Source of the DNA: a virus
Length of the DNA: 33,106 nucleotides
Reading direction: 5' to 3' (one strand)
Virus record (IMG/VR): IMGVR_UViG_3300033153_005692
Span: 1-33,106 of that record
In this document: piece after piece, positions 8,247-15,291 of the stretch
How positions within the stretch are numbered: position 1 is the first letter of the stretch
Layout: each line of letters opens with the position of its first letter
Notes under the pieces: model-generated
The model's input: the letters and a program-made list of their open reading frames with translations, nothing else
Database searches by the model: none
Told to the model about the DNA's origin: nothing
Program-made: the position numbers and the translations under genes

Positions 8247-9185
8247 TTAAGCCATCGTACCATAGGTGATGAGCCATTGATCGTCCCCGCCACTATCTCC
8301 ATTTAGGGAGAATGTAACAGTGACTGCCTCTTTACCATCTATTGAGCTTTCAACTAAGTCCTGAACAACTGCCACTGGTGCTGTGAATTTCATAGCCTTA
8401 CCATTTGTTGTTCCTGCCTGGATAACAATAGTGTGACTTGTTCCGTCTGCAAAGTCTCCATAAATATCCTCATCCTCTTTGAAGTATGTAACCTCTAAAA
8501 GTGAGTCAAAATCAAATCTCTCAAACTGTTTAGTTCCGATACCGTATATCTTAGATATTTCGTTACCTTGGGTAAACGTGAAAGTTTGACCTTTGTATGC
8601 CGTTGATGTGAAAGTCATCGTATCGGTTGACTTAAGTACTAAAAGCAAATCTTCATCAATACAAGACGCTGTAGGATTTGAGTCTGCCGAGCCCTCGATA
8701 GTCGTAAAGCCAGAAAGTTCAACCGTTTGCATAAGTGGTTCGCCGATAGTACCATTTATTGTGTAAGTGCCAACAACACCCGTTGCGACTCTCTTTGTTC
8801 CATCACGCCAAATAGCCACCTCTGATGCTGTAGAAACTGCTGCTTGTGAAGGCTCATAAGTTACTGAAACACCAGAGTCTACTGTTTCTGTCATTCCACA
8901 AATCTCGTACAACTCAGCCCAGTCTGGAAGGTCTGAAAGGGATGCTCCCGTAGAGTCGTTACCGGTCAAGAAGGAAGTTACCGCGGCAGCCGATACTGTC
9001 ACATCATTATCGTTAGTCCATACGGTTTTGTTGCCTAGTTTTCCATTCAGGCATTTATGCTCACCTTTTCCCATTACAGGCTGGAGTCTTACATCTTCAT
9101 TTGAAATAGCGACTGCATCTGTACCAGCCACCGAGCCACCATATTTAGCCGCAACTACTACGAGTCTGCTATCTTTTAAAGCCAT
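8247..9185 (-). CDS. Major tail tube protein
   Basis: 312 residues, Thr/Gly/Asp-rich, all-beta in character, without signal peptide or coiled coil. The size, the position just before the G/GT chaperone, and the alternating strands (KRVATGVVGTYTINGTIGEP, TMTFTSTAYKGQTFTFTQG) fit a siphovirus tail tube protein, perhaps with an extra C-terminal domain (about 240-312, TAPVAVVQDLVESSIDGKEA). The assignment rests mainly on context. Confidence 0.7.
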   Translation of the reverse strand: MALKDSRLVVVAAKYGGSVAGTDAVAISNEDVRLQPVMGKGEHKCLNGKLGNKTVWTNDNDVTVSAAAVTSFLTGNDSTGASLSDLPDWAELYEICGMTETVDSGVSVTYEPSQAAVSTASEVAIWRDGTKRVATGVVGTYTINGTIGEPLMQTVELSGFTTIEGSADSNPTASCIDEDLLLVLKSTDTMTFTSTAYKGQTFTFTQGNEISKIYGIGTKQFERFDFDSLLEVTYFKEDEDIYGDFADGTSHTIVIQAGTTNGKAMKFTAPVAVVQDLVESSIDGKEAVTVTFSLNGDSGGDDQWLITYGTMA

Positions 9186-9245
9186 TTTTTATCCTTTATG
9201 CTTTTAATGTGTAAATCATACCATTTATGACTATCTCGGTTGTGT

Positions 9246-9728
9246 TTAACATGCTAGAACTTCGTCACAACCTAGAATATCACTACAGCCCAGTATATAC
9301 CCAACTGCTGCACATTCCCAATGGTCGAAATCAATGTCAACTATTGTTTCATAATGTGTTGAACTTGCGAACTTGTTGCCACGCTGGAAAGTACTGCAAA
9401 CGCCGAGATCAATTAAGTAGCTATCCTCTATCCTCTCCTCATCAAGAAGAGAAGCCAAATAATCTACTATCATATCCCCAAATATCGGAGAAAGTGAATG
9501 AACATGGAAGCGGTAGTATCCTGAGTGGTGTTTCGCTCCTATTGAAACTCTTTTGGTATCAATAGGAACTATTTTCAAGTTTACAAAAGAGTCTGATGCC
9601 GTTATCGTTTGTCCCTCAAACCAAATATAAACACTTTGCCCATTAATGGTTAAATAATACTTATCCCCATCGGTGGTGCATTGGTCTATAAGCCATTGTT
9701 CAAAGTCGCTTTTAATTTCTGCTCTCAT
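9246..9728 (-). CDS. Tail terminator/completion protein (probable)
   Basis: 160 residues starting MRAEIKSDFEQWLIDQC. A short N-terminal helix is followed by beta strands (KYYLTINGQSVYIWFEG, NLKIVPIDTKRVSIG, GYYRFHVHSLSP) and a Cys-containing C-terminus ending GCDEVLAC. It lies between the HK97 gp10-like protein and the tail tube gene, the usual place of the tail terminator that caps the tube and joins it to the head. It overlaps its upstream neighbour by 4 bases. Confidence 0.55.
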   Translation of the reverse strand: MRAEIKSDFEQWLIDQCTTDGDKYYLTINGQSVYIWFEGQTITASDSFVNLKIVPIDTKRVSIGAKHHSGYYRFHVHSLSPIFGDMIVDYLASLLDEERIEDSYLIDLGVCSTFQRGNKFASSTHYETIVDIDFDHWECAAVGYILGCSDILGCDEVLAC

Positions 9729-10069
9729 ATTCTATCAAGCTCCTTTTGTATGTGTTTTTCTACTCTTTTTATAACTGGGCTATATCCGTCTGGGAGCTGC
9801 TCTGAGCCACCCATCTTCATACCATTTTTATAAGGGATTAATCTACGCCCCCCGTCAATAACGATTGAATGGGGAGCAAAATTCCCAACACGCCACACAT
9901 TGAGTTTAATCTTTTTGGGTAATTCCCAAGATGCTTTTAGTTCTCCCTCATCTACAGGTGAAGCCTTGACTACTGCCGAATACATATCTAAAGCACCCGC
10001 AGCCCCTACATCGTTACGCTTGGACAATATAGCGTTGAACTCACTATCTATATCATCTGCGAAAGCCAT
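9725..10069 (-). CDS. HK97 gp10-like head-tail/tail completion protein
   Basis: 114 residues. The stretch MYSAVVKASPVDEGELKASW is the hallmark of HK97 gp10-like proteins (amphipathic helix, then SPVDxGxLxxSW), followed by basic beta strands (KKIKLNVWRVGNFAPHS) and a charged C-terminal helix. It is a small neck protein in related phages. Its start overlaps the stop of the upstream connector gene by one base. Confidence 0.75.
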   Translation of the reverse strand: MAFADDIDSEFNAILSKRNDVGAAGALDMYSAVVKASPVDEGELKASWELPKKIKLNVWRVGNFAPHSIVIDGGRRLIPYKNGMKMGGSEQLPDGYSPVIKRVEKHIQKELDRI

Positions 10070-10416
10070 TATAGCGCCCTTACATTAGCCACATGCAAAA
10101 CAGTAGACTCGTTTACCCCATATTTTGTGACACTTATAATGGCGTATTTTTTACTGTCATATTCGACGGTATCATCTTTGTCTATTGCTGAAATTGTATA
10201 TAGAGGAGCATCACCGATCTCAATCAATCCATCTTTGATGTCTCTTGTTTTATATGTCCCCTCATACACTTTAATGGTGGATTGCACTACTGTTTTGCCA
10301 AGTGCTATGCTGGTTGGGTCGTATGCTCCCTCTGTGGTCGTGTTGAGCGTAGCATCACGTCCAAATTGAGTAATCAGCTTTAAGGCAATATTGGTTAAGG
10401 CTGTATTTAACCCCAT
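10069..10416 (-). CDS. Head-tail connector (stopper-like) protein
   Basis: 115 residues. The N-terminal helix (TALTNIALKLITQFGRDATL) and beta-rich body (VVQSTIKVYEGTYKTRDIKDG, DDTVEYDSKKYAIISVTKYG) match the general look of small head-closure or stopper proteins that follow the adaptor in head-to-tail gene order. Assignment is by order and size. Confidence 0.6.
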   Translation of the reverse strand: MGLNTALTNIALKLITQFGRDATLNTTTEGAYDPTSIALGKTVVQSTIKVYEGTYKTRDIKDGLIEIGDAPLYTISAIDKDDTVEYDSKKYAIISVTKYGVNESTVLHVANVRAL

Positions 10417-10417
10417 T

Positions 10418-10888
10418 TTAGCCCTTTACCAATAGAGTAGAGGATATGACAAAAGGAGATAAAAGGTCATTAACCAAAGGTGGTAAAGTCTTAACCGTTG
10501 ACGAGTTGCTGCCACTAACCTCGACTTCCAATTCACCAATTTTAACACGGTCATACTCTGCCATATCATTAGGTGCTGTGTAGTCTGATTGTAAAAGATA
10601 GATAGCTAATTCACAAGTAGCATCAAGCACCCGTTGAGGTGTTGTCGACGAGGGTAGAAGTATCCCGTCCACATAAAGGTCATATCGTGGAAATGCAAGA
10701 GCCTGTGTTGTATCTGTTCGTGAACCTGTATATCTTCCATTATCTATAAGTGTGGTCGCTTGGATGAGTGCTTTATTCTTATTAGCATCTGTATCAGCGT
10801 CCCATGCAGTCACATTTAGTCTATCGGTTGTATATGTTTCTGCATCCGCTAAAGAGATATAAGAGTTTATATTTACTGTAAGTGCCAT
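10418..10888 (-). CDS. Head-tail adaptor (DnaT-like/gp6-like family)
   Basis: 156 residues. The N-terminal SYISLADAETYTTDRLNVTAW, then NKALIQATTLIDNGRYTG and RVLDATCELAIYLLQ, form the all-helical pattern of the phage family annotated as DnaT-like single-strand binding protein. In this genomic position that family acts as the portal adaptor. It follows the coat gene region and precedes the stopper, in standard order. Confidence 0.7.
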   Translation of the reverse strand: MALTVNINSYISLADAETYTTDRLNVTAWDADTDANKNKALIQATTLIDNGRYTGSRTDTTQALAFPRYDLYVDGILLPSSTTPQRVLDATCELAIYLLQSDYTAPNDMAEYDRVKIGELEVEVSGSNSSTVKTLPPLVNDLLSPFVISSTLLVKG

Positions 10889-10890
10889 TT

Positions 10891-11028
10891 TTACTCACTT
10901 TTCTTTTTTCTAGGAGTACGCTTTTTAACTATTTTAAATTCTTTGTGAACATCGGGGTCAAAATCTGATTTGTTTATGATTTTATAGCCTCGTGGATGGT
11001 CAATTACAACCTTAATAGTTTCTTGCAT
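10891..11028 (-). CDS. Small basic protein after the coat gene
   Basis: 45 residues from ATG 11026-11028, with AAAGGA just upstream. The first part reads TIKVVIDHPRGYKIINKSDFDP, and the C-terminus is very basic (KIVKKRTPRKKKSE). Small proteins with a HP-G--VIN--DFDP motif often follow coat genes in phages; their role is not known to me. It ends two bases before the adaptor start. Confidence 0.7.
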   Translation of the reverse strand: MQETIKVVIDHPRGYKIINKSDFDPDVHKEFKIVKKRTPRKKKSE

Positions 11029-11084
11029 AGTAATCCTTTGTTTTAGTATTTAATTGTAACAAAGGTAAATAGTGAAAGTGTGTT

Positions 11085-11126
11085 AAATAAAGTAGAGAAG
11101 AAGGAGGGAAGCCAAAAAAGGCTTCC
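11085..11126 (-). terminator. Hairpin after the coat gene (attenuator or partial terminator)
   Basis: On the minus strand a perfect 7-bp stem (GGAAGCC / GGCTTCC, 11107-11126) with a six-T loop follows the coat stop by 15 bases. A pyrimidine-rich run (about 11106-11085) comes next. Because the next gene is co-directional, it may lower expression of connector genes relative to coat, or protect the coat mRNA 3' end. Confidence 0.5.
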
Positions 11127-11141
11127 GTTGGTTGAATGGGA

Positions 11142-12293
11142 TTAACCCAAAAGGATAGCTGTATGTTCTGGCTTGATGTTTTCAACCCCCCAAGCAATAG
11201 AAAGCTCATAACGAACTTTTTTATACCCTAGGTAGATTGCGACCTCAAACGCTAAACCTGAAACAGGGTCAGTAATGATAGTTCTATCAATAGCCGCATC
11301 ACCCTCTTTTGGAAGTGCTGGTGCTCTTGTTACGAGCTGGATAGCTTCACGGTCAAATGCCATGTTCATAGTAGCAACTGCACCTAATGACATAGCTACG
11401 CCGTCTGCTAGTGTTTGCTGTAGCCCTGGAGCTGCAATAACAACGTCCATATCACCGTCACCCGCGAAACCTGTAGTTACTACATACTTGTTATCGTCAC
11501 CTGCAAAAGTGATAATATCACCCGCTAGAACTGTTCCTGTACCTGTGTCTACATGAATTGTAGTTGTGCCGGCAGGATAAGTTGCGCCTGTGTCTGTTAC
11601 ATAGTTTGCCGCTGTACCAATTGCGGTAGTTGTCTCAACTTTCGCCGACTCTCTAAGAGCGAACCCATGAATATCCAAAAGTACACCTTGTCTAAGTAAA
11701 TCAGTGCCACCAGCTTCATTTGCTTTAGTGAGTTGTGTCAATGTTCTCATTTTCACACCAGCAGTTGAGTCTATAACACAGTTAAGGTCTGCAAGAGGAG
11801 CACCATTATCTCCTAGTATTTTTCTAACATTTGCCAACTCGCCTAAGTTTGATGCGAAAGGAGTTGTTCCAGCCGTACCGAAAGCTCTTGATGTAGCCAA
11901 ATAAGTAGCAGCGATGTCTGTCTCGACTTCGTTTGTCAATGCTCTCATAGCTTGTGCAATCATGCCCGCTTGTACTGAAAGATAACCGCCACCATTATCA
12001 AGACCTTTTTGTTCTTCTCCTGCGAAACCGAACTCTGCCACTCTTGATTTAGTGATAGTAATATTGGCGTTTGTAACCGTTTGACCTGTTGGGTCTGGAA
12101 CTACCATAGCTGGTGTTACGTCACCTACATTTGCCGTACCCGCGATTGGTATTCTTAGCGTTTCACCTACCGCAACTCTTTCAGCGCCTGAGTTTCTACC
12201 TACAGAGGGGATAAACCCTACCTGTTCTCTTGATACTTTGTCTAGTGCCGCGTATAAGTCGGGCATTAAGTCTGTTAGTGTATTTGCTGCCAT
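11142..12293 (-). CDS. Major capsid protein, P22 coat family
   Basis: 383 residues. The N-terminal TLTDLMPDLYAALDKVSREQVGFIPSV, then GEEQKGLDNG, FAQAM-like AQAMRALTNEVETDIAATY, SRAFGTAGTTPFAS, RKILGDNGAPLADL, LTQLTKANEAGGTDLLRQG and LLDIHGFALRESA, follow the P22-type coat proteins closely. The insertion around 225-300 corresponds to the I-domain region. It builds the icosahedral shell on the scaffold encoded just upstream. The pairing of a P22-type coat with a long-tail module is seen in other phages and is not itself odd. Confidence 0.85.
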   Translation of the reverse strand: MAANTLTDLMPDLYAALDKVSREQVGFIPSVGRNSGAERVAVGETLRIPIAGTANVGDVTPAMVVPDPTGQTVTNANITITKSRVAEFGFAGEEQKGLDNGGGYLSVQAGMIAQAMRALTNEVETDIAATYLATSRAFGTAGTTPFASNLGELANVRKILGDNGAPLADLNCVIDSTAGVKMRTLTQLTKANEAGGTDLLRQGVLLDIHGFALRESAKVETTTAIGTAANYVTDTGATYPAGTTTIHVDTGTGTVLAGDIITFAGDDNKYVVTTGFAGDGDMDVVIAAPGLQQTLADGVAMSLGAVATMNMAFDREAIQLVTRAPALPKEGDAAIDRTIITDPVSGLAFEVAIYLGYKKVRYELSIAWGVENIKPEHTAILLG

Positions 12294-12303
12294 TTTGTTT
12301 TCC

Positions 12304-13035
12304 TTAGTTTAGTTTCCCACCGTCTGCCATGAATTTGGCTTTTTGTGATGGGTTCATGTTGTCGAAATCTTTTCTATCCATAGCTTTACCACCATTAGAT
12401 TGTGATGGACTTGAACCACCACCACCGTTAGAAGTTGCTTTAAATAGATAAGCGTTATCTGCATCACCCTGAAATGATGCCATTCTGTCTGCAACCGTTT
12501 CTGGTTGTCCTGTTGTGCCGAGCTGAGTCGCACCATTTCCATCGAGATATACAATCACCCCGCTTTCATTAATACTTGCACCATTTTTAAGGGAGTCGAT
12601 TACCGTTCCCAAAGCTCTACTATTTACCACATTTGAAGAAAGCCCTATCTTGGCGATCTCATTCTCAATCATCTTAGAAGTGAACTTTTTATTAGCTTCA
12701 TCAAGCTGTCCTGTATAACTCGTGTTCATTTCGTCGATTTTGTCTTTGAGAGAAGTTATCTCCGCCGTATATGTATCATCGTTCTTACCTTTTTTGATAA
12801 GTTCTGATACGCTTTCCGATGTCATATCCTCTACACCCATTCCAAGTGCAGTCGCTACTGTTGTTAGGTTTGATTTGTACTTTTCGCGTTTTGTAACGCT
12901 GTCATTAAATCTGCCCTCCATCGTTTGTAGGTTTTTAGCCGTTTCTGTGAAGTTGCCTTGTAGTGCTTCTGCTGTTGCTTTTGCACTGTCAACATCTCCA
13001 CTTTCCATCTGTTGTAGTAATAGTTCAAATGACAT
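12304..13035 (-). CDS. Capsid scaffolding protein
   Basis: 243 residues, acidic and helical, with predicted coiled coils at about 35-60 and 90-125 (TAEITSLKDKIDEMNTSYTG). A Gly/Ser linker near 200-215 (SNGGGGSSPSQSNGG) is followed by a C-terminal helix RKDFDNMNPSQKAKFMADGG. This architecture directly before the coat gene is that of phage scaffold proteins, where the C-terminal helix binds coat. It is the first gene after the opposite-strand cassette and needs its own promoter. Confidence 0.75.
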   Translation of the reverse strand: MSFELLLQQMESGDVDSAKATAEALQGNFTETAKNLQTMEGRFNDSVTKREKYKSNLTTVATALGMGVEDMTSESVSELIKKGKNDDTYTAEITSLKDKIDEMNTSYTGQLDEANKKFTSKMIENEIAKIGLSSNVVNSRALGTVIDSLKNGASINESGVIVYLDGNGATQLGTTGQPETVADRMASFQGDADNAYLFKATSNGGGGSSPSQSNGGKAMDRKDFDNMNPSQKAKFMADGGKLN

Positions 13036-13077
13036 TCCATCATCCTTGTTTTAAATTACGCTTTCCACGTTATTTAT

Positions 13078-13083
13078 ATTATA
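13078..13083 (-). promoter_or_regulatory. Candidate late promoter -10 element for the scaffold/coat operon
   Basis: TATAAT on the minus strand about 42 bases upstream of the scaffold start, in very AT-rich DNA, with no clear -35. A new promoter is expected here because the upstream cassette is on the other strand. The call rests on one hexamer. Confidence 0.4.
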
Positions 13084-13111
13084 TTTAATGTATTTAACGT
13101 GTGTGTGTATT

Positions 13112-13151
13112 TTAATCAAGTGACTGCTTAATTTTTAATCAGTAATTGACT
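13112..13151. repeat. Imperfect direct repeat upstream of the cassette promoter
   Basis: TTTAATCA followed within 2-5 bases by TGACT occurs twice about 22 bases apart, just upstream of the + promoter at 13173. It may be a pair of regulator sites shared by the divergent promoters. Confidence 0.4.
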
Positions 13152-13172
13152 AAAGGCTATACAGTAAAACTC

Positions 13173-13201
13173 TTGACTATTTTCACACTACTTGTTATAA
13201 T
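13173..13201 (+). promoter_or_regulatory. Strong sigma70-type promoter for the + cassette
   Basis: TTGACT (13173-13178), 17-base spacer and perfect TATAAT (13196-13201). Transcription should start near 13208, giving a leader of about 68 nt before the YopX gene. Confidence 0.75.
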
Positions 13202-13220
13202 CTTTGAAAGCCCTTCGGCG

Positions 13221-13250
13221 AGAACAAGCATACGCAACTGTAGTTGTTCT
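13221..13250 (+). other. Inverted repeat in the cassette leader (operator or hairpin)
   Basis: AGAACAA (13221-13227) and TTGTTCT (13244-13250) pair perfectly, and CAACT-GT-AGTTG (13235-13246) forms a second, competing small dyad. The site lies just downstream of the expected start of transcription, where it could be an operator or an RNA hairpin. Confidence 0.4.
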
Positions 13251-13275
13251 TTGAGAAACAAAACAAGGAGTAAAG

Positions 13276-13656
13276 ATGGAAAATTCTCGATTTAAATTTA
13301 GAGCGTGGGAGGGGAGAGTAATGAGAACATTCGATAAATATGAAAACACTAGAGAGTTTCCTAACGAATGTTTATCTGATTTTTTTGATGATAATTTTGG
13401 ATGCCAGGTTATGCAATACACAGGACTCAAAGACAAAAACGATGTAGAGATTTATGAGGGAGATATTTTAAGCAACAATGGAGATATTCACACAGTAGGT
13501 TTCCAAGACGGTTGTTTTTTAATGATTGAGGAAACAATACATAATGCAGAAATAGAGCCATTATACAAGTTCTTTTTTGAAGAGTATGAGGGTACAGACT
13601 TGGAAGTAGTCGGAAATATATACGAAAACAAAGAGCTTTTGTCTAATAAAGCATAG
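13276..13656 (+). CDS. YopX-family protein (copy 1)
   Basis: 126 residues. It has the family signature: N-terminal FKFRAWEGRVM, central MQYTGLKDKNDVEIYEGDIL, and C-terminal EVVGNIYENKELL. The biochemical role of YopX phage proteins is unknown. The gene starts after an AAGGAG site and opens a cassette transcribed against the surrounding late genes. A 57-base stretch of it (13411-13467) is nearly identical, in inverted orientation, to the second YopX gene at 22553. Confidence 0.85.
   Translation: MENSRFKFRAWEGRVMRTFDKYENTREFPNECLSDFFDDNFGCQVMQYTGLKDKNDVEIYEGDILSNNGDIHTVGFQDGCFLMIEETIHNAEIEPLYKFFFEEYEGTDLEVVGNIYENKELLSNKA
13411..13467 (+). repeat. 57-bp near-identical inverted copy of 22730-22786
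   Basis: This stretch matches the reverse complement of 22730-22786 at 54 of 57 bases by hand alignment. Both encode the YopX core (MQYTGLKDKN...IYEGDI). It is long enough for homologous recombination, which in this orientation would invert the 9.3 kb between the copies. Confidence 0.85.
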
Positions 13657-13668
13657 ATTAGCTATAAT
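13639..13668 (+). promoter_or_regulatory. Possible second cassette promoter
   Basis: TTGTCT (13639-13644), 18-base spacer and perfect TATAAT (13663-13668), overlapping the end of the YopX gene and about 100 bases upstream of the next gene. The two small downstream genes could therefore be expressed apart from YopX. Confidence 0.45.
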
Positions 13669-13700
13669 GTCTAACGAGGGTTAAAATACTCAACTACCAA

Positions 13701-13736
13701 CCGAGATGAAAACTCTCGGAACTTCCCACATTTTTT
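13701..13736 (+). terminator. Hairpin in the YopX-88 aa intergenic leader
   Basis: Perfect 6-bp stem CCGAGA / TCTCGG with a 7-base loop (13701-13719); a run of six T follows only 11 bases later (13731-13736), so it is not a standard terminator. It may be an attenuator or a 5' UTR structure. Confidence 0.35.
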
Positions 13737-13769
13737 CGGAATAACCAAATTATCCACAAAGGGTGACAA

Positions 13770-14036
13770 ATGTATAAGATTACAATAGAGAAGATTGACA
13801 AAACAAATAAAATGGTACAAGGTGAATGGGGCGTGATTGACAAAAGACCATACACAGAAGAAGAAGCCAAAAAAGCCTATGAGTTTAAAGAGTTCAAGGG
13901 TGAACTAAAAGAGGTTAGGGGGTATAGGCCTAATGTAGAGAAAACCATAGAAACAGAAACCACAATACTTACCCAAACTATTGATGAATTAGATTTAGTT
14001 TCGGTTATCAAGGCTATAAACAAGATAGAAAGATAA
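13770..14036 (+). CDS. Hypothetical small protein of the + cassette
   Basis: 88 residues, Lys/Glu-rich, mostly helical. It opens KITIEKIDKTNKMVQGEWGVID, with a central EEEAKKAYEFKEFKGELKEV and a C-terminal LDLVSVIKAINKIER. No family recognised. It is followed after 12 bases by the next cassette gene and has a separate candidate promoter upstream. Confidence 0.65.
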   Translation: MYKITIEKIDKTNKMVQGEWGVIDKRPYTEEEAKKAYEFKEFKGELKEVRGYRPNVEKTIETETTILTQTIDELDLVSVIKAINKIER

Positions 14037-14048
14037 AAAGGAGATAAA

Positions 14049-14258
14049 ATGATAACTATAAAAGACGCTAATGGAAATTATGTTCCAATAGAGGCAGAGG
14101 AGCTAAGCAAGGTTGTTGTAGATAATTTGTCTACTCTATTTGGGATGGATGTTGCTGCCATTATTGAGTTTAGAAAGATTATGATGCTGGAAGGGTTCAG
14201 CCCTGATGTATCCGCTAAAGATGTAAAGGATTTCTATGATAGAACCAAAAAGACATAA
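14049..14258 (+). CDS. Hypothetical small protein of the + cassette
   Basis: 69 residues with AAAGGAG at the right distance. It starts ITIKDANGNYVPIEAEELSK, and the C-terminal half is amphipathic and helical (DVAAIIEFRKIMMLEGFSPD). No family recognised. Its stop lies 30 bases from the convergent stop of the MuF gene, with only an AT-only dyad between, so read-through into MuF antisense is possible. Confidence 0.65.
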   Translation: MITIKDANGNYVPIEAEELSKVVVDNLSTLFGMDVAAIIEFRKIMMLEGFSPDVSAKDVKDFYDRTKKT

Positions 14259-14288
14259 CATGTTTAGTGTTGTTGTAAATATAGATTT

Positions 14289-15290
14289 TTAAATCATCTC
14301 TTTTAACTCTTGGATAGTAAAGACCTCGCCACTTTTCACATCAACAAAGCTGTTTATCTCAAATTTACCTTTTTTGTATAGGTTGTATCTGCCTTGACCT
14401 AAATAGCTTTTCTGAAACTTGCTTGACTGTGAGCCAAACCAATCTTTAAACTTAATCTTATCGCTGATTTGACCTTTTTTGTCTCCACTTGCTGAGCGTG
14501 TGTTGTCTATCTTTGAACCCGTTATTGATACAAGCACTGATCTGCAACGAAAATGCCTGGGCGGTTTGTTCGGTATATTCTCCCACTCGTAGCCTCGACT
14601 CTTAAAGTATCGCTTTCCATCAAGTGAAGCACATATCAAAGTAGTACGACTATCCAACACCGCTACACTTTCCCATCCTTTAACCAAATCACCAAACCTA
14701 GCATAGGCTTTACCATCTGCCTTGCTCCTGGCTGAACTGATAGCAGTATGTACCACGGCTTGCATTTCCTTAAACGATGTACCGTTAGCGTTCCTTAAAT
14801 TGCGTGTAATTTCACTATACCCAACGTTGGCAGCAAGTCCGCCCGTGATGATCTGTTTATATCTCTCTATTTGATTAAGTGTTGAGGCATGGAGCAAATC
14901 GTTTAAATTTACCGCCCTATCACCCATTAGGATAATCGAGTCCATATTTATTATCTCTTTTATAAGCGACTTAGGAAGTGAGGCATAAGCGTAACCTACC
15001 CCGAGCTCGGTATTCAATGCACCGAAAAGCGTATCGTATGATAGATGTGCGAATTGAGTCATATCCTCAGACAATGGGTCAATTACCCCACTATACAAAG
15101 CGTGTACCTCTTGCTCTATAAGTGCTTTGATTGCTTTAAGTCGTTTCTTTTGTAGAGAGTCGTCGGTCTTAATTATTTTCGCCATGATTGTACTCATCGC
15201 ATCATCTAAAGCTTTGACAAAATACACCTCTGTATCACTCTTGAAACGCTCTTGGAGTGCTTGGAGTTTTATCGCTGTGTTTATAGGCAT
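14289..15290 (-). CDS. MuF-like head morphogenesis protein
   Basis: 333 residues. The C-terminal half carries the phage Mu protein F domain: SSARSKADGKAYARFGDL, then VAVLDSRTTLICASLDGKRY and KPPRHFRCRSVLVSI (about 185-260), with its conserved Asp, Arg, Cys and His-x-Arg-Cys. The N-terminal half is helical. In relatives it is a minor capsid protein injected or bound near the portal. It follows the portal gene by one base and ends the first part of the late operon, before the opposite-strand cassette. Confidence 0.85.
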   Translation of the reverse strand: MPINTAIKLQALQERFKSDTEVYFVKALDDAMSTIMAKIIKTDDSLQKKRLKAIKALIEQEVHALYSGVIDPLSEDMTQFAHLSYDTLFGALNTELGVGYAYASLPKSLIKEIINMDSIILMGDRAVNLNDLLHASTLNQIERYKQIITGGLAANVGYSEITRNLRNANGTSFKEMQAVVHTAISSARSKADGKAYARFGDLVKGWESVAVLDSRTTLICASLDGKRYFKSRGYEWENIPNKPPRHFRCRSVLVSITGSKIDNTRSASGDKKGQISDKIKFKDWFGSQSSKFQKSYLGQGRYNLYKKGKFEINSFVDVKSGEVFTIQELKEMI

Positions 15291-15291
15291 A

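Noticed and set aside
14259-14288. Terminator between the + cassette and MuF
   Set aside because: Only an AT-only 5-bp dyad (GATTT/AAATC) is visible; not a credible terminator.
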